A stretch of 36,994 bases of DNA, from positions 1-36,994 of the forward strand of contig JAWKHI010000057.1 in the NCBI GenBank assembly GCA_041394885.1. The letters run 5' to 3'. The position numbers and the translations under genes are program-made. Below, piece after piece: positions 15,827-22,730 of this stretch; position 1 is the stretch's first letter; the number at the start of each line of letters is the position of its first letter. The notes beneath the pieces were generated by a model that worked only from the letters and a program-made list of their open reading frames with translations, searched no databases and was not told the origin of the DNA. Source of the stretch: DSOI01 sp041394885. GTDB taxonomy: Bacteria; Acidobacteriota; Terriglobia; Bryobacterales; Bryobacteraceae.

Positions 15827-16303
15827 ATGGCCACACCCACACTCGAACAGGTCGCCCGGGGCGACGCGGCGTTGAACGCCTTCCTCGGTCTCACCGACAC
15901 CCAATTGCTCGGCATCGCGGCCCTGGCGTCCAACCTGTATCTGCAAGGACAAGTGGAAGACGCACTCACGCTCTTCGAAGGGCTCACCGCGGTGCAGCCT
16001 TCCCTCTACTACGGCCACGCCGGGCTGGGCGCGATTGCATTGGCCCGGGGTGACGCCGCGGCCGCGGTGGCGCATCTGACTACGGCGGCGAAGCTGAATC
16101 CGGCCGATGCGTCGGTGCAGGCGAATCTGGGCGAAGCACTCCTGCGGAGCGGAGACGTCGCCGCGGCGGCGGAGCCTCTGGGCCGCGCGTTGGAGCTGGA
16201 CCCTGAGGGCCGGGACGAAGGCGCCAACCGCGCCCGGGCGATTTTGCAATCGATCGGCGCGCTGGACCAGAGCATCGCCAGGCTGGAAGCCGCCGCTGCT
16301 TAG
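15827..16303 (+). CDS. SycD-like TPR chaperone (T2)
   Basis: A 158-residue paralogue of T1 with three TPR units (ASNLYLQGQVEDALTLFEGL, HAGLGAIALARGDAAAAVAH, GEALLRSGDVAAAAEPLGRA). It shares the N-terminal RGDAALNAFLGLT and C-terminal NRARAIL motifs. AGGAGG lies 10 bp before the ATG. It belongs to the second substrate-chaperone cassette, with M2 upstream and M3 downstream. Predicted to be a cytoplasmic class II T3SS chaperone. Confidence 0.85.
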   Translation: MATPTLEQVARGDAALNAFLGLTDTQLLGIAALASNLYLQGQVEDALTLFEGLTAVQPSLYYGHAGLGAIALARGDAAAAVAHLTTAAKLNPADASVQANLGEALLRSGDVAAAAEPLGRALELDPEGRDEGANRARAILQSIGALDQSIARLEAAAA

Positions 16304-16319
16304 AGAAGGAGTAGACAGG

Positions 16320-16949
16320 ATGAGCGCAATCGGTTCCAATGTCCCACGGCCCGCGATGGCCAACCCCGCCTCGGCCGCGCAGATGGCCGCGGGAGTCCTC
16401 ACCGACGCAAACCGGCGTCTGGAGACTCCCGGCCAATGGGAAGAACTGGGAGCGCTGTTGGCATCGCTGCGGCCCTTGGCCGCGCAAACCGGCTCCACGT
16501 TCCCGATGGAGCCGGTTCCATTCACCTGGAACGGAGACATCGCTGGGCTTCCCAATGCCGCCGGCCAGATCCAGCCGGGCTGCTGCGGGAACCTCCGCGG
16601 GCAGGCCGCGCTCGAAGACATGCTGCGGCAAATGGATGCGCTGATCGCGAGGCTGGAGCCTCGAGGCGCGGCGTCGCCAGGAACCGGTGCTGCGGGAACG
16701 AGCGCGGCGGGAAGCGCGACCGGCCCGGCGTCATCGGGCGGCGGCGTTCCGATCAGCGACAGTTCCGGATGGGGCTCCATCGACACCATGATGGCCCAAG
16801 CCGAAAAGCTCGCCATGTCCGACAAGCCGTCGGACCAGTTGAAGGCGCAAAAGCTGATGATGCAGGCGCGCCAGATGTTTGAAACCGTGTCCAAGCTCCT
16901 CCAACAGATGGCCGAAATGGCCAAGACCGCGATCAGCAATATCCGCTAG
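16320..16949 (+). CDS. Putative T3SS-exported protein with needle-like C-terminal module (M3)
   Basis: A 209-residue protein. The N-terminal 110 residues differ from M1 and M2 (contain LETPGQWEELGALLASLRPL and GCCGNLRGQAALEDMLRQMD), followed by a Gly/Ala/Ser linker. The C-terminal module is shared but more divergent: GWGSIDTMMAQAEKLAMSDK, PSDQLKAQKLMMQARQMF, ending AISNIR. AAGGAG lies 8 bp before the ATG. It has the same cassette logic as M1 and M2. The varied N-termini on a common C-terminal module suggest subunits that share one assembly interface but carry different heads. Confidence 0.73.
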   Translation: MSAIGSNVPRPAMANPASAAQMAAGVLTDANRRLETPGQWEELGALLASLRPLAAQTGSTFPMEPVPFTWNGDIAGLPNAAGQIQPGCCGNLRGQAALEDMLRQMDALIARLEPRGAASPGTGAAGTSAAGSATGPASSGGGVPISDSSGWGSIDTMMAQAEKLAMSDKPSDQLKAQKLMMQARQMFETVSKLLQQMAEMAKTAISNIR

Positions 16950-16957
16950 GAGACCCA

Positions 16958-17479
16958 ATGCCAGACGCCACGCCGCTTCCCTCCGGGACTGCTCCTCTGC
17001 CCGCCGATGCGATCGAACGCATGTCGGCCGGTGAACTTCCGCTCAACGCATGGCTGGGTCTGGCGCCGGCCGATCTCGAGACCCTCGCCGGCTTCGGCGC
17101 GATGCTGCTGCAGCAAGGGCAAACCGCGGAGGCGCGCAAAGTCTTCGCCGGTTTGATCGCGGTGGACCCCACTGCCTATCACGGCCCGGCGGGAATCGGG
17201 GCGCTGCTGCTGCGCGAGTCCCGATTGGAGGAGGCAGCCAAGTGGCTGGGACGCGCCGCCACATGCAATCCGCCGGACCCGGCGGTGTGGGCGAACCTGG
17301 GCGAAACCTGCCTGCGTTTGGGTGAGGTGGAACAAGCGGGCGCGCATTTGCGGAAAGCGCTCGCGTTGGATCCATCGGCGGCGAATCCGGCCGCCAACCG
17401 TGCGCGGGCGCTGATTGAGAACATGGCCACTTCCATCGCCCAGTGGAATCGCGCAACTCCCCCGGGCGGGCCGCGATAA
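16958..17479 (+). CDS. SycD-like TPR chaperone (T3)
   Basis: A 173-residue TPR protein, paralogous to T1 and T2 (ELPLNAWLGLAPADLETLAG; GAMLLQQGQTAEARKVFAGL; GEVEQAGAHLRKALALDPSA; NRARALIENM). It has a longer N-terminus than its paralogues. AGGAG spans the M3 stop, 5 bp before this ATG, so the two genes are tightly coupled and M3 is the likely client. It sits directly before sctV. Confidence 0.84.
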   Translation: MPDATPLPSGTAPLPADAIERMSAGELPLNAWLGLAPADLETLAGFGAMLLQQGQTAEARKVFAGLIAVDPTAYHGPAGIGALLLRESRLEEAAKWLGRAATCNPPDPAVWANLGETCLRLGEVEQAGAHLRKALALDPSAANPAANRARALIENMATSIAQWNRATPPGGPR

Positions 17480-17502
17480 CACGGTTGAACCGGTCCACTC
17501 CG

Positions 17503-19635
17503 ATGCTCGCCAGCCTCACTGCTCAATTCGAACAAGTAAAGACCGATATCCGCCAGGGCAACCTCAGTGCGGTGCTGCTGCGTTTTGCCGATCTGGTGCT
17601 GGTGGCGGCCATGTCGGCGATGGTCGGCATGATGATCGTGCCGCTGCCGACGTTCCTGCTGGACATTCTGCTCACTATCAACATCACCGCGGCGCTCACG
17701 ATTCTGATGGTGTCGGTCTATATCGCCAACGCCCCGCAGATCGCCTCTTTCCCGACGCTGCTGCTGATCACCACGCTCTACCGTCTAGCGCTCGATATCT
17801 CGGCCACGCGGCTGATCCTGCTGCAGGCCGATGCCGGCGAAGTGATCGACGCGTTCGGCAACTTCGTGGTGCAGGGCAATTTCGTGGTGGGCGCGGTGAT
17901 CTTTCTGATCATCACGCTGGTTCAGTTCATTGTGATCACCAAGGGCGCCGAGCGCGTGGCCGAGGTGTCGGCTCGCTTCACGCTCGACGCGATGCCGGGC
18001 AAGCAGATGTCGATCGACGCCGATATGCGCGCCGGCATCATCGACATGAAGGAAGCCATCCGGCGGCGCAACGGGTTGGCGCGCGAGTCGCAATTCTACG
18101 GCGCGATGGACGGTGCGATGAAGTTCGTGAAGGGCGATGCCATCGCGGGCATCGTGATCACGCTGATCAACATCATCGGCGGGCTGATCATCGGCGTGGG
18201 GATGAACGGCATGGAAGCGATGGAAGCCGTCCAGACCTATTCGGTGCTCACCATCGGCAACGGCCTGGTCTCGCAGATTCCGGCGCTGCTGATCGCCATC
18301 GCCGCGGGCATGGTGGTGACACGAGTAGCCACCGAGGAGCCCAACACCAATCTTGGCAAGGAAGTAGCCACGCAAATTCTTTCGCAGCCGAAAGCGATCG
18401 CCATCACGGCGGGGCTCCTGCTCGTGCTGGGACTGATCCCGGGCCTGCCGAAGATCCCGTTTTTCCTACTGGCGCTGGCCGCCGGCGGCGTGGCGCACGG
18501 CATGCTGCGTGTGAGCGGCCGGGCCTCCGACCCCGCCACGGCCACCACGGCCGCGATCGAAGATGCCAAAAAGCTCGCCGAGCCCGACGTCCGGCCCACC
18601 ATCCCGGTGCTGCTCGAAGCGAGCCAGGATCTGGCGCCGTACCTCGATCTCAACCAGCCCGCCGGGCAAAACTTCTTCGACCAGATCACCCGGACGCGGC
18701 ACAGTTTGTACCTCGATCTCGGCGTGATTTACCCGGCCATCGATGTGGCTGCGCCATCGGCGGCCAGTTCCGGCTCTTACTCGATTTGCGTACGCGAAGT
18801 CCCGGTGGTGCGGGGGCAGATCCGGCCGGACTCGGTGCTCACCAGCGAGTCCGCCTATCACATTTCGGTTTTCGGGCTCAAGGGCGAAGACACACGGAAT
18901 CCGGAATCGGGAAAGCCTGCCGCGTGGATCGATCAGGCGGCGGCGGAACGGGCGCGCGCGGTTGGGCTGCAGGTGTGGGAGCCACATGAGGTGATCGTGC
19001 TGCACCTGGTGAACGTGCTGCGCCGTCACGCGCGGGACTTCGTGGGTCCGCAAGAGGTGCAGTGGATGGTGGCGAAGATGCGGGAAATGTATCCGAACCT
19101 GGTGGACGAGCTGGTGCCCAAGCGCATCTCGCTGCAGTCACTCACCGACGTGTTGCGGCGTCTGGTGGACGAGGAGGTCTCGATTCGCGACCTGAAGACG
19201 GTTTTCGAGGCGCTGAGCGAGGCGGCGAGTCCGGATAGTGACACACCGGCGCTGGTGGAACACGTGCGAGTGGCGCTGCGGGACCGGATCTGTGCAAATC
19301 TCGCCGGCGGACGGACGAACCTGTTCGTCTATACGCTGTCTCCGGATCTCGAGGACTTGTTTCACGGCTCGGTGCGGCAGGGCCAAGCGGGTCCGTACCT
19401 GTCGATGCCACCGGAATCGGTGCAACAGGTACAGGATGCGTTTTTCCAAACGCTCGGGAACCTGCCTCCCACGGCGCAGCGGCCCGTGGTGGTGGCGCCG
19501 TCGGCCATTCGGCGCTTCGTGCAGCGAGTGGCGGAGACGCGGGTGCCGGAGGTGGCGACGGTGTCGTATGAGGAACTCAGTCCGCTGGTGACTTGCCAGC
19601 CGCTGGGCGTGGTCGGGTTGGCGGGCACGCTTTGA
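17503..19635 (+). CDS. sctV: T3SS major export-gate protein SctV (FlhA/FHIPEP family)
   Basis: About 710 residues. The N-terminal half is membrane-embedded (MIVPLPTFLLDILLTINITA and further helices) and carries the FHIPEP signature around ITKGAERVAEVSARFTLDAM and PGKQMSIDADMRAG. The C-terminal half is the cytoplasmic domain that forms a nonameric ring and docks chaperones and substrates (SEALNVLRRHARDF-type region: LVNVLRRHARDFVGPQEVQW; later VSYEELSPLV). The ATG at 17503 is preferred because it follows the T3 stop; a GTG at 17443 in the same frame would overlap T3. No clear ribosome-binding site is seen at 17503. Its neighbourhood of chaperones fits its docking role. Confidence 0.95.
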   Translation: MLASLTAQFEQVKTDIRQGNLSAVLLRFADLVLVAAMSAMVGMMIVPLPTFLLDILLTINITAALTILMVSVYIANAPQIASFPTLLLITTLYRLALDISATRLILLQADAGEVIDAFGNFVVQGNFVVGAVIFLIITLVQFIVITKGAERVAEVSARFTLDAMPGKQMSIDADMRAGIIDMKEAIRRRNGLARESQFYGAMDGAMKFVKGDAIAGIVITLINIIGGLIIGVGMNGMEAMEAVQTYSVLTIGNGLVSQIPALLIAIAAGMVVTRVATEEPNTNLGKEVATQILSQPKAIAITAGLLLVLGLIPGLPKIPFFLLALAAGGVAHGMLRVSGRASDPATATTAAIEDAKKLAEPDVRPTIPVLLEASQDLAPYLDLNQPAGQNFFDQITRTRHSLYLDLGVIYPAIDVAAPSAASSGSYSICVREVPVVRGQIRPDSVLTSESAYHISVFGLKGEDTRNPESGKPAAWIDQAAAERARAVGLQVWEPHEVIVLHLVNVLRRHARDFVGPQEVQWMVAKMREMYPNLVDELVPKRISLQSLTDVLRRLVDEEVSIRDLKTVFEALSEAASPDSDTPALVEHVRVALRDRICANLAGGRTNLFVYTLSPDLEDLFHGSVRQGQAGPYLSMPPESVQQVQDAFFQTLGNLPPTAQRPVVVAPSAIRRFVQRVAETRVPEVATVSYEELSPLVTCQPLGVVGLAGTL

Positions 19636-19671
19636 CCTGTGGCGCGGTTATCTTGAAAGGAGAGAACGACA

Positions 19672-19944
19672 ATGGGTCAGCCGAATACGAAGAGCGATGA
19701 CAACGCCATTTGGCGCCAGTTCCCCGCGATGGAGAAACTGGGCGACCCGCGGCACTGCGAGGCGGTGATGACGCGGATTGACGCCACCTGCCGTGCTCTC
19801 GAAACGATCCGCACCGGCGGCACTCCCGCCGAGCGGGACCGTGCGCAATTCGCCCTGGCGGCCTATGCGCGGACGCTACAGTTGATCGAAGAGATTCAGG
19901 CAAAGGCGGCGGAGACGGCAACTGACGCCGGCCGCGGCCGATAA
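19672..19944 (+). CDS. Small helical protein, possible SctE-like needle co-chaperone
   Basis: A 90-residue protein with strong AAAGGAGA 8 bp upstream. The core is a helix-turn-helix hairpin (CEAVMTRIDATCRALETIRT, then ERDRAQFALAAYARTLQLIE). There is no signal peptide. Small helical hairpins of this kind are typical of YscE/PscE, which with the TPR protein YscG caps the needle subunit YscF in the cytoplasm. Here the next two genes are a protein with the needle-like C-terminal signature and a TPR protein, so the order mimics yscE-yscF-yscG. No diagnostic motif is present; the assignment is by size, fold guess and context. Confidence 0.6.
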   Translation: MGQPNTKSDDNAIWRQFPAMEKLGDPRHCEAVMTRIDATCRALETIRTGGTPAERDRAQFALAAYARTLQLIEEIQAKAAETATDAGRGR

Positions 19945-19962
19945 CAGGAGCGGAGGGCATAC

Positions 19963-20304
19963 ATGAGCGTCAATCGAGCCATGGGCGCGGCGGTCACGCC
20001 TAATTTCGTACTCGAGGATATCAAGCAGATGACGGGGGCGCAGCGCCAGTCGGGCGGGTTCCGCCGGGCGCTGGGCGGCGTTGTGGGGGGCGTGGGCAAC
20101 ATGTTCTTTCCCGGGATCGGGACGGCCATTGGAGGTCTGATCGCGGGCGGGAAATTGAACTCCACGGGGATGCTGGGAGAGTCCCAACAATTTCTCGAGT
20201 TGCAGCGGCAGATCCAGATGGAGTCCCGCGCGTTCGAGGCGGCGTCGGCGGTGTTGAAATCGCGGCACGATGCGGCGATGTCGGCGATCCGGAATATCAA
20301 GTAG
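19963..20304 (+). CDS. Short Gly-rich protein with needle-like C-terminus (M4)
   Basis: A 113-residue protein with GGAGGG 5 bp before the ATG. It has a glycine-zipper hydrophobic stretch (GGVVGGVGNMFFPGIGTAIG) and then a long C-terminal helix (QQFLELQRQIQMESRAFEAA) ending SAIRNIK, the same terminal signature as M1-M3 (AIxNI[KR]). Size and flanking genes suggest the main needle subunit SctF, but the hydrophobic Gly-rich segment is unlike PrgI or YscF and could equally mark a small pore-forming translocator. It is probably exported by this T3SS. Confidence 0.6.
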   Translation: MSVNRAMGAAVTPNFVLEDIKQMTGAQRQSGGFRRALGGVVGGVGNMFFPGIGTAIGGLIAGGKLNSTGMLGESQQFLELQRQIQMESRAFEAASAVLKSRHDAAMSAIRNIK

Positions 20305-20314
20305 AGGTCTGCGC

Positions 20315-20716
20315 ATGCCCTGGAACGTTACACCAACCCCGGTCGAGATCGAGCTGCTGATGGAAGCGGGCTATATTTATCGCGACGCGGGACGCTATCA
20401 CGAGGCCCGCGACGTGTTCCGCGGCGTTCGCGCCCTGGCGCCGGCATCGGAGACTCCGGAAGTAGCGCTGGGGACGGTGGCATTTCAGCAATCGGATTTT
20501 CGCGCGGCAGCCAAGCACTACGCGCGCGCCCTCGACATGAACCCGCGGTGCGCGCTCGCGCATGCGCATCTGGGTGAGCTCCGGCTGTTCGAGAAAGACA
20601 AAGACGGCGCCCGCGAGCATCTAAAAAAGGCCGTGGAGCTCGATCCGCGTGGACCGGTGCGTCCGCTGGCGGACAGCCTGTTGACGATGGTGGAGGTGGT
20701 GGCGTTCAAACCGTAG
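20315..20716 (+). CDS. TPR protein, SctG/SycD-like chaperone (T4)
   Basis: A 133-residue protein with three TPR units (AGYIYRDAGRYHEARDVFRG; TVAFQQSDFRAAAKHYARAL; ELRLFEKDKDGAREHLKKAV). It lies 10 bp after M4. Like YscG next to YscF, it is positioned to chaperone the short M4 protein. The open frame extends upstream into M4, but the ATG at 20315 fits spacing and family length. Confidence 0.78.
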   Translation: MPWNVTPTPVEIELLMEAGYIYRDAGRYHEARDVFRGVRALAPASETPEVALGTVAFQQSDFRAAAKHYARALDMNPRCALAHAHLGELRLFEKDKDGAREHLKKAVELDPRGPVRPLADSLLTMVEVVAFKP

Positions 20717-20750
20717 CCGTTCGAGCGACGCCATATTGGGAAAGGGTGAA

Positions 20751-21104
20751 ATGAAGATCAAAGGACCGGGACATCCGAACCTGCCACCGGCGGCGCCAAC
20801 CGGCCCCGCGGCGAAAGCAACGCCGGCGGCGGGAGTGGTTTCGGCGGCGTCCACGTCAGCATCGGCGTCAGCCTCTGCGCCTGCGTGGGCTGGGCCGCTG
20901 CGGACCGAGTACCGGCGCGCCGATCTCGACGATCCGGCGAAAGCGGCGAAGCTTGTCTCCGCGGCCGCTCGCAATCTCATCGCCGCCAATCCTTCCTCGG
21001 CCGCGCTACCGGCCGCCGATCAGGCCCGGATCGCAGACTGGATGAGCCAGGATCCCATGTTCAGCGCCGCGCTGCGGCAGTCTCTGGACCGGATCCTCAC
21101 CTAG
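20751..21104 (+). CDS. Hypothetical protein with low-complexity N-terminus
   Basis: A 117-residue protein. The first 45 residues are Pro, Ala and Ser-rich; the rest is predicted helical (DPAKAAKLVSAAARNLIAAN; ARIADWMSQDPMFSAALRQS). I recognise no family and no membrane segment. AAAGGG lies 7 bp before the ATG at 20751. The disordered N-terminus followed by a helical domain is common in T3SS substrates, and the gene is inside the T3SS block, so an exported role is possible. Confidence 0.55.
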   Translation: MKIKGPGHPNLPPAAPTGPAAKATPAAGVVSAASTSASASASAPAWAGPLRTEYRRADLDDPAKAAKLVSAAARNLIAANPSSAALPAADQARIADWMSQDPMFSAALRQSLDRILT

Positions 21105-21107
21105 GCC

Positions 21108-21620
21108 GTGAACATCGAACTCACTCTCGAAACCCAAGCGGACCGCTCCTCACGGCCATTCCAGTTTCCGGTGGAAGGCGATCTGGTGTTCGGGCGGGGG
21201 CCCGATAGCGCGGTGGCGCTGGATGGCACGGCGTTGTCGCGCGAGCACTTCGCGCTGCGCAATCAGGACGGCAGCCTGCAACTCCAGGATCTCAGCAGCA
21301 ACGGCACATGGCTCAACGGCCAGCGCCTCGGCAAGGGAGTTACGGCGCCGGTGGCGGAAGGCGCGGTCATCGAGATTCCAGGCTACCGGCTTCACGTCCG
21401 CGCAATCGCGGCCGCGGCGCTGAGCAGCCCCACCGCCGTGCCGGCACGGGCTGAGCCCGCGGCAACCGATTCGGTTCCGAGCCAGCCGCGCTCTCCGCTG
21501 CGGATGGTATTCGGCCCGGTGATCGGCTTCTGGAACGGTTTTACCGGAATCGAAAAGCTGTTGCTGTGGGTGGCGGCAAGCGCCGGGGGACTTCTTCTCG
21601 CGTATCTCAATTCCAACTGA
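21108..21620 (+). CDS. FHA-domain protein with C-terminal membrane anchor (SctD-like, lacks periplasmic part)
   Basis: A 170-residue protein. Residues about 22-97 form a canonical FHA domain with all key residues: VFGRGPDS (Gly29-Arg30), LSREHFAL (Ser44, His47), DLSSNGTWLNG (Asn65, Asn70). A linker of about 50 residues leads to a single membrane helix (EKLLLWVAASAGGLLLAYLN) ending at residue 170. SctD of injectisomes has an N-terminal cytoplasmic FHA-like domain, one membrane helix and a large periplasmic ring domain; here the periplasmic part is absent. It may be a reduced SctD or a phosphothreonine reader tethered to the membrane. The start is GTG, 3 bp after the previous stop. Confidence 0.83.
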   Translation: MNIELTLETQADRSSRPFQFPVEGDLVFGRGPDSAVALDGTALSREHFALRNQDGSLQLQDLSSNGTWLNGQRLGKGVTAPVAEGAVIEIPGYRLHVRAIAAAALSSPTAVPARAEPAATDSVPSQPRSPLRMVFGPVIGFWNGFTGIEKLLLWVAASAGGLLLAYLNSN

Positions 21621-21668
21621 CCGGGATTCCAACTCACTGAGGCAGGCCGGCGTCCCCAGTAGCCCCTT

Positions 21669-21698
21669 CCTGTAGCGCCTTCACCTGTAGCGCCTTCA
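21669..21698 (+). repeat. Two tandem copies of a 15-bp unit before the ECF sigma gene
   Basis: CCTGTAGCGCCTTCA occurs at 21669-21683 and again at 21684-21698, immediately before the ATG at 21699. A degenerate third copy lies just upstream (about 21655-21669). It may be a regulatory or slippage repeat; function unknown. Confidence 0.85.
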
Positions 21699-22361
21699 AT
21701 GGCGGACTTCGGTGGCGATTCGATATCATGGGCTCCGGAGTTTCCCGGTGATGAGAGCCGGGACCCGGAGGTAACGTTGCCAGAGCCTTCCCCCGGCGAA
21801 ATCACGCAATTGCTGAATGACTGGAAGCTGGGTCATGCCGACGCATTCGAGCAGTTGATGCCGGTGGTGTATTCTCAACTCCGGTCCATCGCAGCCGCGC
21901 ACCTGCGCCGGGATCATGGCGCTCCCACGCTGCAGGCGACGGCGCTGGTGCATGAGCTCTACCTACGGCTGCTGCGTCAGCGGAAGGCGGAATGGAGCGA
22001 CCGCGCTCATTTCTTCACGTTCGCGGCCAAGTTGATGCGAATGATCCTGATTGACCACGCGCGGACGCGTCTGGCGGACAAGCGCGGGGGACATTTGGGA
22101 CGGGTGCCGCTCAGCGATCAAATGGCCTGGATCGACGTGGGGGGCGCCGACATGCTGGATCTCGACCGGGCGTTGGCCGAGTTGGACGAGATCGATCCCC
22201 GCAAGGTCCGGATCGTGGAGCTTCACTACCTTCTCGGGTGCACGATCGACGAAGCCGCGGAACTGGTTCAGGTTTCCACGGCGACGGTGGAGCGGGATCT
22301 GAAGACGGTGAAGGCGTGGCTGTACCGGCGTCTGCGGGCACCGGAATCGCCGGGCGTCTGA
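21699..22361 (+). CDS. ECF-type RNA polymerase sigma factor (acidobacterial Sig-70 X6-like)
   Basis: A 220-residue sigma factor with region 2 (QLMPVVYSQLRSIAAAHLRR, LQATALVHELYLRLLRQ, DRAHFFTFAAKLMRMILIDH) and region 4 (ELDEIDPRKVRIVELHYLLG, CTIDEAAELVQVSTATVERD). This matches the ECF group common in Acidobacteria and Planctomycetes that is often linked to Ser/Thr kinase signalling. No anti-sigma gene is adjacent. It lies 78 bp after the T3SS block and 369 bp before a TonB-dependent receptor; it could serve either or neither. The first ~35 residues are low complexity, so a slightly later start is possible. Confidence 0.88.
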   Translation: MADFGGDSISWAPEFPGDESRDPEVTLPEPSPGEITQLLNDWKLGHADAFEQLMPVVYSQLRSIAAAHLRRDHGAPTLQATALVHELYLRLLRQRKAEWSDRAHFFTFAAKLMRMILIDHARTRLADKRGGHLGRVPLSDQMAWIDVGGADMLDLDRALAELDEIDPRKVRIVELHYLLGCTIDEAAELVQVSTATVERDLKTVKAWLYRRLRAPESPGV

Positions 22362-22404
22362 ATCGATACAGTTGAATATTCTCTTTCTGTTCATTCGCCC
22401 GGCG
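22348..22404 (+). terminator. Long-loop inverted repeat at the 3' end of the ECF sigma gene
   Basis: CGCCGGGCG at 22348-22356 pairs perfectly with CGCCCGGCG at 22396-22404, with 39 bases between that themselves contain an ACAG/CTGT pair. No U-tract follows, so this is only a possible terminator or mRNA-end structure. Confidence 0.3.
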
Positions 22405-22522
22405 GATCGATCGCTACGGTTCCCCATAACGTGTTTGTAACCAGGCGTAAACATCTGACTGCATCACCACGACGCCGATGCGCGTCATGCAGTCCGGTCC
22501 AGACCGAGGACTTTATTGTGAT

Positions 22523-22548
22523 TGATTAATGTAAATCATTATTAATCA
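22523..22548 (+). promoter_or_regulatory. Palindromic operator-like site resembling a Fur box
   Basis: TGATTAAT (22523-22530) and ATTAATCA (22541-22548) are perfect inverted arms around a 10-bp centre. The stretch 22528-22542 (AATGTAAATCATTAT) matches the E. coli Fur-box core AATGATAATCATTAT at 13 of 15 positions. It is AT-rich in a GC-rich region and lies about 180 bp before the TonB-dependent receptor gene, a classic Fur target class. Identification is by eye only. Confidence 0.45.
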
Positions 22549-22594
22549 GAAACTTGCGACGACAGGCAAATTTGCGGCCCCGGGTCCATTTCTT

Positions 22595-22623
22595 TTGCAC
22601 GCCCCCGTAAGGTGGTGTATGCT
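22595..22623 (+). promoter_or_regulatory. Candidate sigma-70-like promoter for the TonB-dependent receptor
   Basis: TTGCAC (22595-22600), a 17-bp spacer and TATGCT (22618-22623) sit about 107 bp before the ATG. The match is partial (3/6 and 4/6). A second option overlapping the palindrome is TTGTGA (22516-22521) with TATTAA (22540-22545). Apart from these, the palindrome and the long-loop repeat, I see nothing else in the 369-bp gap 22362-22730. Confidence 0.3.
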
Positions 22624-22730
22624 TGTGGCGAATGGGATCTACCGGATGTCCCTCGGTCGGGGCTCCGGGCGAGTGAGTTCGTCAGGTTAGTCGAAGTCGC
22701 CCAGACAATATTTCTGGCAGGAGCGTCTAT

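Noticed and set aside
12903..17479. Repeats as a CRISPR or mobile element
   Set aside because: The similarity is between coding paralogues with varied spacing; there are no regular short repeats, transposase or terminal repeats.
1502..21620. The block as a flagellar gene cluster
   Set aside because: FliO and gene order look flagellar, but SctJ is a 274-aa lipoprotein (not FliF), SycD-like chaperones are present, and no flagellin, hook, rod or FliG/FliM genes are seen.
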